A stretch of DNA of 15,877 bases from Candidatus Bathyarchaeota archaeon (GTDB lineage Archaea; Thermoproteota; Bathyarchaeia; TCS64): contig WJIV01000247.1 in assembly GCA_014730055.1 (NCBI GenBank), positions 1 through 15,877 on the forward strand. Reading direction: 5' to 3'. The position numbers and the translations under genes are program-made. The notes beneath the pieces were generated by a model. That model was not told where the DNA came from. It was given only the letters and a program-made list of their open reading frames with translations, and ran no database searches. Within the stretch, counting starts at the first letter, position 1; the number at the start of each line of letters is the position of its first letter. Shown here in pieces: positions 1 to 6,107 of the stretch.

Positions 1-65
1 CGAAAAGAGTTGGATATGTCATTTAATGAAAAAATTGAAACATCCCACTTGAACCTTATCCGCAA

Positions 66-827
66 TTACAAGGAAATGACCTTGGATCGGGATCCTTTGA
101 ATACCCATTCATGTTGATTGTATACTGATGTGAGTTTTTTTGCTAGTTCTATCTCATCTTCATGAGGACCAATTTCTTCAAACTCTACATTGAAGGCTGT
201 TTGAACCTTCTGGATGAACCTTCTTTTCCAAGTTATCAAATCCAGCTCTTCTAGGTTTGTTGTTGGTTGATACCTGCTACTCAATCTCTCTTCTCCAGAG
301 TTGTGTATTAAGCAAGATTCCAGGCGATTAAGATCCGAAGAGTGAAGCAAGGTGGCGTGATACAATACATAGTCTTTTGTGAAATAGGCTGCCGCTCCAG
401 AGATTTTGCGTTTATTGTAAAGGATGTTTGTATTGTCTCTACGGGTCACAGCGAATCCCATTTCTTGTAGACTCTCAACTAACAAGTCGCAGAAGGAACG
501 TTGCACGTATACAATGTCGTGCTCTCTCTCTAGAAGTTTTTTTGGTGTGAATATGCTGGTATTCAGGTTTCCCATGTCATGGTAAACAGAGCCACCTCCA
601 GAGATTCTTCTTGCTATTTTAACGCCATATTTCTTGCAATATTCTAGTTCAACCTCTTTTCGAATATCTTGACCTCTTCCGATGATAACGGAACTCGGGT
701 TACGCCAGAATCTTAGTGTCATTAAATGATCGGAAGTAGGATGAAGACGTAGTATGGATTCCTCTAAAGCGAGGTTAAATTGAGTATCCTCTGTATAGTA
801 TTCCATTATCCGTCCTGTTGTCTTCAC
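66..827 (-). CDS. lplA: Lipoate-protein ligase A, catalytic (large) domain
   Basis: This enzyme activates lipoate with ATP and transfers it to a lysine of lipoyl domains such as GcvH or 2-oxoacid dehydrogenase E2. Seen: the lipoate/AMP-binding motif RRISGGGSVYHD at residues 73-84, the WRNPSSVIIGRGQ strand before it, and KISGAAA with the invariant lysine at 141. The 253-residue length and the EEW-like ending near 240 match the stand-alone large subunit known from Thermoplasma, which needs a separate small partner (LplB). No lplB is visible in the window. The start is GTG at 827: a GR near residue 5 aligns with the N-terminus of the Thermoplasma protein as I remember it, and a TATA-like box lies about 29 bases upstream. 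An ATG at 806 (residue 8) is the alternative. An octanoyl- rather than lipoyl-transferase role is possible within this fold but less likely. Confidence 0.9.
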   Translation of the reverse strand: MKTTGRIMEYYTEDTQFNLALEESILRLHPTSDHLMTLRFWRNPSSVIIGRGQDIRKEVELEYCKKYGVKIARRISGGGSVYHDMGNLNTSIFTPKKLLEREHDIVYVQRSFCDLLVESLQEMGFAVTRRDNTNILYNKRKISGAAAYFTKDYVLYHATLLHSSDLNRLESCLIHNSGEERLSSRYQPTTNLEELDLITWKRRFIQKVQTAFNVEFEEIGPHEDEIELAKKLTSVYNQHEWVFKGSRSKVISL

Positions 828-851
828 TCTGAATTTAATTCAATGATTGCT

Positions 852-860
852 GCTTTAAAT
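852..860 (-). promoter_or_regulatory. TATA-like box of the lipoate ligase gene
   Basis: Read on the minus strand the bases are ATTTAAAGC. The centre is about 29 bases upstream of the GTG at 827, the usual archaeal spacing if transcription starts at or just before that codon. A short inverted repeat, TGAATT-T-AATTCA (830-842), sits on the expected transcription start. Its arms are AT-rich, so chance is a fair explanation. Confidence 0.4.
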
Positions 861-889
861 AGATAATTTCACCTGGTTAACGCCCTTAT

Positions 890-1840
890 TTAAAAGAATA
901 ATATTGGTATTAGATATGTGCTTAAGTAAAGCAGAATAAACAAGAACCCAGATCTCTTGTCGTTAATTCTTCGATATACGAGGACACCGATGACAATGGA
1001 ATGAATGATTAGAGCATAAGATCCACTGAATAATACCTCACGGCTTCTGACATCCAGTGGCCTGATTAGTGAAGCGATGGCTATGGAGAGCGTTAAATCA
1101 ACAATACAGCTCCCAACGATATCCCCCACCGCTAACTCATAGTACCTTTTCCTTATTGCTGAGACCGCAACAACCATCTCTGGCAGCCCAGTTCCAATGG
1201 ACAGTAGGAAGTAACTTACGAAAAACTCTGAGACTCCAATTATGTCAGAAATGACTATCGCTGACTCCACAACTAGATATGAGCCCAGGCCTATCCCAGC
1301 AAATCCAAGTACGAGACCCAATGCGGTCCATGGAATACTGAATCTCTCGACCTTGTATTCCTCACTTTCTTCCACAGCTATATCTTCTACACCAAATCTC
1401 CTCATGAGGATTATTGAAAAGACCCAAATAGCGATTAAGATGAATGCATCGAACCTAGAGACCCTTCCATCAATTGATAATAAGACTGCTACAAATAGGG
1501 AAATTACCTCCACCCCTCCGACAATGAAGAACGGTCTCGGGATCAACCTGCAGAAAGTGCAGAAGAATGGTATAATGCCAAGAAGTAAGACCAGTTGAGT
1601 ATTTGTGGAACCTATACTATTGGCGATAGCAATATCCCCATGTCCGAGAACTGAAGATACTATCCCATTAACTATTTCAGGTAAATCCGAACCAATCGAT
1701 GAAACTATGAATCCTATACTAAAAGCTGAGACTCCTAGTATTCTCGCTGAGAGGACAAGTTTCTCAACAACTATGTCACTAGAGAAGTATAGAAGTGCGA
1801 CCCCTAGTAACAAGGCGAAAAATAAGCGATAGAAATTCAA
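890..1840 (-). CDS. Sodium/calcium exchanger family (CaCA) antiporter
   Basis: An integral membrane protein of 316 residues and about ten hydrophobic helices, probably exchanging Ca2+ for Na+ or H+ across the cell membrane. Both inverted alpha-repeats are visible: GSDLPEIVNG at 50-59 with GHGDIAIANSIGS after it, and GTGLPEMVVA at 216-225 with AVGDIVGS after it. The ion-site glutamates are E55 and E221. The Asn/Asp pair that differs between the repeats of the structurally known Methanocaldococcus exchanger is kept as N74 and D240. Two positions that are serine there appear as D52 and G218. An acidic loop (about 152-164) separates the halves. The start is TTG at 1840, preceded by GAGG four bases upstream, one of the few Shine-Dalgarno-like sites in the window. 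The gene diverges from a UspA gene. Confidence 0.85.
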   Translation of the reverse strand: MNFYRLFFALLLGVALLYFSSDIVVEKLVLSARILGVSAFSIGFIVSSIGSDLPEIVNGIVSSVLGHGDIAIANSIGSTNTQLVLLLGIIPFFCTFCRLIPRPFFIVGGVEVISLFVAVLLSIDGRVSRFDAFILIAIWVFSIILMRRFGVEDIAVEESEEYKVERFSIPWTALGLVLGFAGIGLGSYLVVESAIVISDIIGVSEFFVSYFLLSIGTGLPEMVVAVSAIRKRYYELAVGDIVGSCIVDLTLSIAIASLIRPLDVRSREVLFSGSYALIIHSIVIGVLVYRRINDKRSGFLFILLYLSTYLIPILFF

Positions 1841-1876
1841 TTCCTCAAACCTAATGGATTACGTTTTTTTGATACA

Positions 1877-1887
1877 AAGTATATTTC
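1877..1887 (-). promoter_or_regulatory. TATA-like element between the antiporter and UspA genes
   Basis: On the minus strand this reads GAAATATACTTT, about 42 bases before the TTG at 1840. That would give a leader of roughly 15 bases carrying the GAGG motif. The element is near-symmetrical, but it lies only about 18 bases before the UspA ATG at 1901, too close to serve that gene in the standard geometry. Confidence 0.4.
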
Positions 1888-1900
1888 ATTATTGATAAAC

Positions 1901-2335
1901 ATGTACAGAAAAATTTTAGCCGGTGTGGATGGATCTGAGACATCAATGAAAGCCCTCAAGCACGCCATAGAGCTAGCAGAGATCCACGATTCAGAGCTTC
2001 ATATAATCTCAGTTCTAGAAGAGTTTAAGCTACCATTTGCTTCAGAATACGAGCTTTGGGCAAATGAGAGCCGGGATGAGCAAGTATCAAAGGTCCTTGA
2101 AGAGATGAACTCAGCCGTAATGAGTATCAAGAAGGATGATATAGAAATTGATGTTGAGACAAGAATCGAAAAAGGCAAGCCCGCTAAGGTCATAACGCAG
2201 ATAGCTAAAAAAGAAGATTTCGAGCTTATAGTAATAGGTGCAAAAGGGCTAGGAAGAGTCGAGGAATTTCTCCTAGGTAGCACAAGCCGAGAAGTTGTTA
2301 ACACTAGTAAGGTTCCAGTTTTAATAATTAAATGA
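1901..2335 (+). CDS. Universal stress protein (UspA family), first copy
   Basis: A cytosolic nucleotide-binding stress protein of 144 residues with a single Usp domain. Seen: the first strand with MYRKILAGVDGSE and its conserved aspartate at residue 10, and the ATP-binding G-2x-G-9x-G-S pattern (G113, G116, G126, S127) followed by a SREVVNTSKVPVLII ending. This is the ATP-binding class of Usp domain. The ATG at 1901 is chosen over an in-frame TTG at 1892 because the domain begins right there. It is divergent from the antiporter and convergent with rubrerythrin, so it is probably transcribed alone. Its physiological partner cannot be told from sequence. Confidence 0.92.
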   Translation: MYRKILAGVDGSETSMKALKHAIELAEIHDSELHIISVLEEFKLPFASEYELWANESRDEQVSKVLEEMNSAVMSIKKDDIEIDVETRIEKGKPAKVITQIAKKEDFELIVIGAKGLGRVEEFLLGSTSREVVNTSKVPVLIIK

Positions 2336-2372
2336 AATATATAAAGAATTAACTTTCCAAAAAATTTCAAAA

Positions 2373-2876
2373 TTAGCTTATTAGCTCGAAGCTGGTTGAT
2401 GGTGCATTACATATGGGGCATTTTCTTGGAGGGGTTTCTTCCACAGTGTTACCACAGACTTGACAGACGTAATAGTCAACAGCCGGCAGGTCTTTGTCCT
2501 TTTTCAGAGCTTCTGCTGCTTTCTTGTAAAGTTCAGCGTGAATCTTCTCTACATCATTGGCTATGTTAAAGCTCCAACTTGCTCTATTCTCCTCTTCTTT
2601 AGCTGCTACCTCAAGGAACCCAGGATACATCTCCTGAAACTCATATGTCTCTCCCTCAATTGCATCCTGAAGATTCTCCTTAGTTGTCCCAATACCTCCC
2701 ATTATTCGCAGGTGGTTATGTGCGTGTACAGTCTCAGCTGCTGCTGCAGCTTTGAAAAGGCGAGCGATCTGGGAAAATCCCTCCTCTTCAGCTTTTTTAG
2801 CGTAAGCAGTGTACTTTCTGTTGGCCATGCTCTCTCCAATGAAAGCTTCTTTTAGATTCTCTTTTGTATTTGTCAT
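2373..2876 (-). CDS. rbr: Rubrerythrin
   Basis: A non-haem di-iron peroxidase, 167 residues, reducing H2O2 in the cytosol of anaerobes with electrons from rubredoxin-type carriers. Seen: an N-terminal four-helix ferritin-like domain with iron ligands at E15, E48-xx-H51, E75/E78 and E110-xx-H113, then a C-terminal rubredoxin-like domain with C138-xx-C141 and C153-xx-C156 for one iron. Length and domain order are normal for classical rubrerythrin. The ATG at 2876 begins MTNTKENLKEAFIGES, a usual start for the family. A TATA-like box and a palindrome lie just upstream. The archaeoflavoprotein upstream is on the same strand but separated by 52 bases that contain this promoter, so rubrerythrin can be expressed alone. 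Confidence 0.96.
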   Translation of the reverse strand: MTNTKENLKEAFIGESMANRKYTAYAKKAEEEGFSQIARLFKAAAAAETVHAHNHLRIMGGIGTTKENLQDAIEGETYEFQEMYPGFLEVAAKEEENRASWSFNIANDVEKIHAELYKKAAEALKKDKDLPAVDYYVCQVCGNTVEETPPRKCPICNAPSTSFELIS

Positions 2877-2880
2877 GTAA

Positions 2881-2894
2881 TCACAGAACTGTGA
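2881..2894 (-). promoter_or_regulatory. Palindromic operator candidate at the rubrerythrin start
   Basis: TCACAG-AA-CTGTGA has two perfect 6-bp arms. It ends four bases before the ATG and lies about where transcription should start, given a TATA-like CTTTATTAAC at 2911-2920 (minus strand). A repressor bound here would block initiation. The arms are of mixed base composition, so this is less easily explained by AT richness than other small repeats in the window. The regulator is unknown. Confidence 0.4.
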
Positions 2895-2928
2895 ATATCA
2901 AGAAAATGGAAGTTAATAAAGGGCGACT

Positions 2929-3492
2929 TTAGTAATGGGAATTAAGTATTTCAGCGATTTCCTCTTTTTTATAGATGACATTTATACCCTTATCCTTTTC
3001 AATTGATTTGATATGTTTTCTGTCGATTTGGCGCTGTGTCAGCTCAAGTTTCTCACCGTCAGGAAGCAAGGTCACCTGAGGAAATATCTCGCAGGGATAG
3101 ACATAGACGGGTATATTGGCTTTTACAGCCATACTGACAGAATTAGTTATTAGCGTATCGCCTATACCGAGGGCTATCTTAGCAGTAGAGTTTGAGGATG
3201 TGGGTGCCACTAGCAAAAAATCATATTTCTTTGATTGAAGTTCACCAGCAAGAAAAGGTACATTTGGCGAGGATTCTCTCTTAACCTTAAAGATTTCTTG
3301 TAGTTCCCCTTTGAGGCCATATTTTGATAAAACATATTCACCCGACTTTGAAGCAAAGACCCTAATGTCTACATCTTTATTCCGTTTTGAGAAACTTTTC
3401 ATTATATTGAAAATATCAGGCAGCTCGTGACCAGCACCTGTTATTCCCCATGCGAATCTCTTGTTGGACTTCACGTTAAGTATAATGATCAT
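2929..3492 (-). CDS. Archaeoflavoprotein (AfpA/DmrB-like, HFCD flavoprotein fold)
   Basis: A probable FMN-binding electron carrier or reductase of 187 residues. Seen: the N-terminal FAWGITGAGHELPD signature (13-26) and a second flavin-binding stretch, APTSSNSTAKIALGIGDT (96-113), followed by TNSVSMAVKANIPVYVYP. These match the archaeal flavoproteins typified by AfpA (accepts electrons from ferredoxin) and DmrB (dihydromethanopterin reductase). A 12-residue extension precedes the signature. I cannot decide between the two activities. No methanopterin pathway gene is nearby, and the rubrerythrin next to it would fit a redox-carrier role. A TATA-like TATTTAC lies about 25 bases before the ATG at 3492, so the mRNA is probably leaderless. 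Confidence 0.82.
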   Translation of the reverse strand: MIIILNVKSNKRFAWGITGAGHELPDIFNIMKSFSKRNKDVDIRVFASKSGEYVLSKYGLKGELQEIFKVKRESSPNVPFLAGELQSKKYDFLLVAPTSSNSTAKIALGIGDTLITNSVSMAVKANIPVYVYPCEIFPQVTLLPDGEKLELTQRQIDRKHIKSIEKDKGINVIYKKEEIAEILNSHY

Positions 3493-3592
3493 ATGTGAAT
3501 AAAATTACTGGTTTGTAAATAGGTGAATTCAAACTACTGTATTGATGTATTAGTTTCTAAAAAAAGCGTATGGTTGGATAAGATAGCATATG

Positions 3593-3600
3593 TATATAAA
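3593..3600 (+). promoter_or_regulatory. TATA box of the second UspA gene
   Basis: TATATAAA, the best TATA match in this part of the window, is centred 35 bases before the ATG at 3631. Standard spacing puts the transcription start near 3622 and gives a leader of about nine bases. This also argues against the longer open frame that begins at 3523. Confidence 0.65.
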
Positions 3601-3630
3601 CTAACATTCATTGAGCTAAAGTGGTACAAA

Positions 3631-4068
3631 ATGGAGAAAGGTGTTAAAATACTAGTTCCCTATGACGGTTCTAAAGAAGCGGAGGCAGCATTAGATGAAG
3701 CCATTGATATAGCGAAAGCGTTCGATGGCTCTGTCACGATGCTTCATGTGTACTGGGATCCCTCTGAGACCCGGGTTATAAAGGCTATTGAGGCTACAGA
3801 ACAGATAGGTGTCCGGGATGAGCCTAGTCACAGGATTTTTCATGATAAGGAGAAGGACTTGGAAAAAGCAGGTATAAAGCATGATTTCGTCTCAATAAGA
3901 GCCACAAATGTTCCGGACACTATACTGAAGATATCTAAAGATGAAGATTATGAATTAATAGCCATGGGGAGTAGGGGTGCTGGGCGAGCTAGGTCTTGGC
4001 TCCAAGGTTCTGTTTCTCAGAAGGTAATAGCTGAGGCTGATTGTCCTGTATTGACTTCTGGTGGCTAA
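3631..4068 (+). CDS. Universal stress protein (UspA family), second copy
   Basis: A single-domain ATP-binding-type universal stress protein of 145 residues. Seen: VKILVPYDGSKEAEAALDEA at the N-terminus with the conserved aspartate at residue 12, and the G-2x-G-9x-G-S pattern (G113, G116, G126, S127) in GSRGAGRARSWLQGS. The ending VIAEADCPVLTSG is typical. It resembles the first copy only at family level and is not a recent duplicate. The reading frame is open back to 3523, but the ATG at 3631 is chosen because the domain starts there and the TATA box lies inside the longer version. It diverges from the archaeoflavoprotein gene. Confidence 0.92.
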   Translation: MEKGVKILVPYDGSKEAEAALDEAIDIAKAFDGSVTMLHVYWDPSETRVIKAIEATEQIGVRDEPSHRIFHDKEKDLEKAGIKHDFVSIRATNVPDTILKISKDEDYELIAMGSRGAGRARSWLQGSVSQKVIAEADCPVLTSGG

Positions 4069-4070
4069 CC

Positions 4071-4078
4071 TTTTTTTT
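4071..4078 (+). terminator. Poly-T terminator of the second UspA gene
   Basis: Eight T in a row begin three bases after the stop codon. Runs of this kind are the normal intrinsic termination signal of archaeal RNA polymerase, and no hairpin is needed. Confidence 0.6.
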
Positions 4079-4118
4079 AGAATAGTATTAGAAGCTGTCT
4101 AATTATATCGCTAAGTAG

Positions 4119-4131
4119 GACCTTGAAGGTC
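4119..4131. repeat. 13-bp inverted repeat GACCTT-G-AAGGTC
   Basis: Perfect 6-bp arms of mixed composition around one base. It follows a TATA-like TAATTATATC (4100-4109) by about ten bases and precedes an ATG at 4138, so it could be an operator for a very small gene. The rest of the 265-base gap after the second UspA gene shows nothing else I recognise. Confidence 0.3.
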
Positions 4132-4137
4132 GTGGTT

Positions 4138-4215
4138 ATGAGTAGTGATATGATAACTATTGATAAAGACCGTAAATCGAAAATCCATTCCGGGATTGTT
4201 TCAATTATATCTTGA
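4138..4215 (+). CDS. Possible 25-residue micro-ORF
   Basis: The frame runs from ATG to TGA and encodes a hydrophilic N-terminal part (MSSDMITIDKDRK) and a more hydrophobic end (SGIVSIIS). It is not recognised. What speaks for it is the spacing: a TATA-like box about 33 bases upstream and a 13-bp inverted repeat between the two. What speaks against it is its length, which chance easily produces. It may be a decayed gene start. Confidence 0.18.
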   Translation: MSSDMITIDKDRKSKIHSGIVSIIS

Positions 4216-4333
4216 TAAATGAAATAATAGGTTTTCCTCTCTTAGGACTGTCTCGTTATTAATATCATTTCCTTAACTTTCGTTTAATTGATTCTGGTTA
4301 TTAAAATTAGTTCAATAAAAAGGGTGGGTTGAG

Positions 4334-4531
4334 TTATTCGTTTAGATGATTTGCTAAGATCTTTTCTAGTTCTTCGATATGTTCTTCCTTATCTTTAGCA
4401 AGTTTCTCCCAATACTTTTTGCAATCCTCGCAGTGACTTGAACCTGCAATGTAATCTCTTTTTATTCTCCATAGACTCTGACTTTCCTGAACTAGTTGGT
4501 TCATTAGATCGTATACATGGTTGTCAAGCAT
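4334..4531 (-). CDS. Small conserved-looking CxxC helical protein
   Basis: A 65-residue, highly charged, nearly all-helical cytosolic protein. One CxxC pair (C34 and C37, in HCEDCKKYWEKL) sits between two predicted helices, and the second helix is rich in Glu and Lys (KDKEEHIEELEKI). I recall similar small proteins, with the pattern Y-x-LM-xQLVQE-xxSLWRIK followed by a C-xx-C-xxxWEKL-xKDKEEH core, as unnamed hypothetical proteins in anaerobic archaea and bacteria. No function is assigned. A histidine and the glutamates near the CxxC could help bind a metal. A TATA-like TTTATAAT (about 4561-4568, minus strand) overlaps the end of the upstream membrane-protein gene and would give a leader of some seven bases. 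Neighbours suggest redox or stress physiology, but that is inference. Confidence 0.75.
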   Translation of the reverse strand: MLDNHVYDLMNQLVQESQSLWRIKRDYIAGSSHCEDCKKYWEKLAKDKEEHIEELEKILANHLNE

Positions 4532-4561
4532 ATTTTATCACTTAAAAATATAGTAAACATA

Positions 4562-5047
4562 TTATAAAAACCGAAGCAGGCTGAAATTTATTATATTATA
4601 CCCATAAATTTCTAAACTTATATAGTAGTAATAATAGAAAGCTATCCCGGTTAAAGTAGCTATTGCCCACATTATAGCCGTCCATCTCATCCACTTCCTG
4701 TTACCAAGACATCTCTGGTATGACTTTGAGAACCGCCATCTATAGACAAAATATATCCCCGAGGCAAGAGCGTAACCGCCCACCAAAAGGTGTATTGCGG
4801 ATATGATCACTCCGGGATTAGTTGGGGTGCTGACAAATGCTCCTGCACCCTCAATTAGCGATGGTAACATAACAAACAGAAAGCTTAAAACATTCAGAGA
4901 AACCGCTATTGACATAAGTTTACCGTGATCAACATAGTTGGCTTTTCTTGCGACTGTAAATCCTATTGTTAGAAATATGATTATCAGAAACTGTAGAAGT
5001 AGATTGATATCCACAATATTACTTGCTGTTGTTCCTAAGAATTCCAA
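4562..5047 (-). CDS. Four-helix membrane protein, DUF420-like
   Basis: A membrane protein of 161 residues with four hydrophobic helices at about 14-33, 46-68, 79-103 and 123-145. The N-terminus FLGTTASNIVDINLLLQFLI, the short loop with H41 after ARKANYVDHGKLM, and H86 in the third helix resemble the DUF420 family (YozB/CtaM type in bacteria, linked there to cytochrome oxidase maturation). No oxidase gene is in view, so that role should not be carried over. The TTG at 5047 is the first codon after an in-frame stop and is kept because FLGT is part of the family pattern. A weak TATA-like TCTAAATC lies about 27 bases upstream. The C-terminus is unusually tyrosine-rich (five Tyr in a row, 138-142). 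A general b561-like membrane fold is the alternative. Confidence 0.65.
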   Translation of the reverse strand: MEFLGTTASNIVDINLLLQFLIIIFLTIGFTVARKANYVDHGKLMSIAVSLNVLSFLFVMLPSLIEGAGAFVSTPTNPGVIISAIHLLVGGYALASGIYFVYRWRFSKSYQRCLGNRKWMRWTAIMWAIATLTGIAFYYYYYISLEIYGYNIINFSLLRFL

Positions 5048-5128
5048 TTACTTCAAGATTAAAACAACGATTTAGACGATTTAACGGTTATCCAACTTGT
5101 TTCATTCAATACTTGCATGAGGCGTAAA

Positions 5129-5145
5129 TGCATTTGATAAATGCA
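5129..5145. repeat. Inverted repeat TGCATTT-GAT-AAATGCA
   Basis: Perfect 7-bp arms with a 3-base spacer lie 82-98 bases upstream of the DUF420-like gene start, in the 212-base gap before the next gene. It could be a regulator site or a small hairpin. I see no gene in this gap. Confidence 0.35.
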
Positions 5146-5259
5146 CAAGATTGGTATCCTTCTGGTCCATATATTTATTCTTGATTAATATCTAAGCTCG
5201 ATTTTTTGTGAGTTGTATATTCAAATTATATGTGTTTATTTTGTAATATGTAAAATAGA

Positions 5260-6102
5260 TCAGATATTTTTTGAAATATTAATTTTATACCTAAAATTGT
5301 TTCTACTTGGTTTTATTATATAATTAAGACCCGACCATGAGTGCCTTTTTTCAATTTTTTCCCACCCTCTAATTAGACAAGCTCCATCTAGTTTTTCTTG
5401 GCTATAACTTAAGCCTTGTTCACTAATCAATTTAGCTGAGTCTGCTTCAACTATGTCCCATGCACCAATTTTTTCCTTTAATAGATATAACCCATCAGAA
5501 TCAGAATATAGAGGAAATTGAGTTGCCCCTTGTTCATTTAGAATAACAACTTCTTCCAAGTTTTCTTTATTTAATCTGGAAAAATCTACATTAATCTCAA
5601 TCATACATTTTCTTATCTCATATACAACCTCAACGACTCCTCTAGGCTTTGTTCTTACAAACCTAGTTTCAATACCCATTTTCCTCCTCGCATATATCAA
5701 TAAATTGAAAGCAGGTCTTAAGGGCTTTAATTTTAGATAAAATAAGGTGAATAATCTATGAACTGGATGATAGATGGAATCTTGTATCCATCTCTTTCCT
5801 TGAAACTGTTTTAAAGATATTGAATCCATGAGGAATTCCTTGGTTACTTTATTGATTTTATCCGATTCTTTCTCTACTTTTACTTTAGCCGTTTTAGAGA
5901 AGTACGTCTTATCTCTATACTTAATTACAGGAGAACCGAGCCCAGCACCCTCTTCTATTAAGTCACTTCCATTGACTGACAGAACTAGCCCTTTTTGTAG
6001 CTCCGATATTTCAAGATTTCTGGGATATGGAAAATCGGAGATTTTAAGGGATACCCCATTTTCAAGAGGTATTACTATTAGTGAGGAGAAATTTTTGGCC
6101 AT
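5260..6102 (-). CDS. Unrecognised 280-residue protein, partner of the radical SAM enzyme
   Basis: I do not recognise this family. The protein is soluble, without signal peptide or clear membrane helix. It appears beta-rich at both ends, with a basic, aromatic middle (about 100-145, containing HPVHRLFTLFYLKLKPLRP and YARRKMG) that could lie on a membrane or bind a polyanion. A glycine-containing stretch, EEGAGLGSPVIKYRDKTYFS (50-69), is the most motif-like part. WDIVEADS (about 215-222) and RHSW near 258 also stand out. The start ATG at 6102 follows the radical SAM stop codon by five bases, so the two are almost certainly cotranscribed and probably act on the same substrate. It could be a carbohydrate- or lipid-binding accessory protein, but that is a guess from context. 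Confidence 0.75.
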   Translation of the reverse strand: MAKNFSSLIVIPLENGVSLKISDFPYPRNLEISELQKGLVLSVNGSDLIEEGAGLGSPVIKYRDKTYFSKTAKVKVEKESDKINKVTKEFLMDSISLKQFQGKRWIQDSIYHPVHRLFTLFYLKLKPLRPAFNLLIYARRKMGIETRFVRTKPRGVVEVVYEIRKCMIEINVDFSRLNKENLEEVVILNEQGATQFPLYSDSDGLYLLKEKIGAWDIVEADSAKLISEQGLSYSQEKLDGACLIRGWEKIEKRHSWSGLNYIIKPSRNNFRYKINISKNI

Positions 6103-6107
6103 TATTG

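Noticed and set aside
1..117. A + strand frame open from the left edge to a TGA at 115-117, possible C-terminus of an upstream gene
   Set aside because: Only about 65 bases lie outside the lipoate ligase gene, a minus-strand frame is open over the same bases, and no family motif is visible. Undecidable from this window.
1069..1832. Three open frames on the + strand opposite the antiporter
   Set aside because: They lie wholly antisense to a clear membrane protein, have low-complexity Ser/Thr/Pro-rich translations, and have no promoter or homology that I recognise.
3523..3630. N-terminal extension of the second UspA protein
   Set aside because: A clear TATA box (3593-3600) lies inside it, and the Usp domain starts directly after the ATG at 3631.
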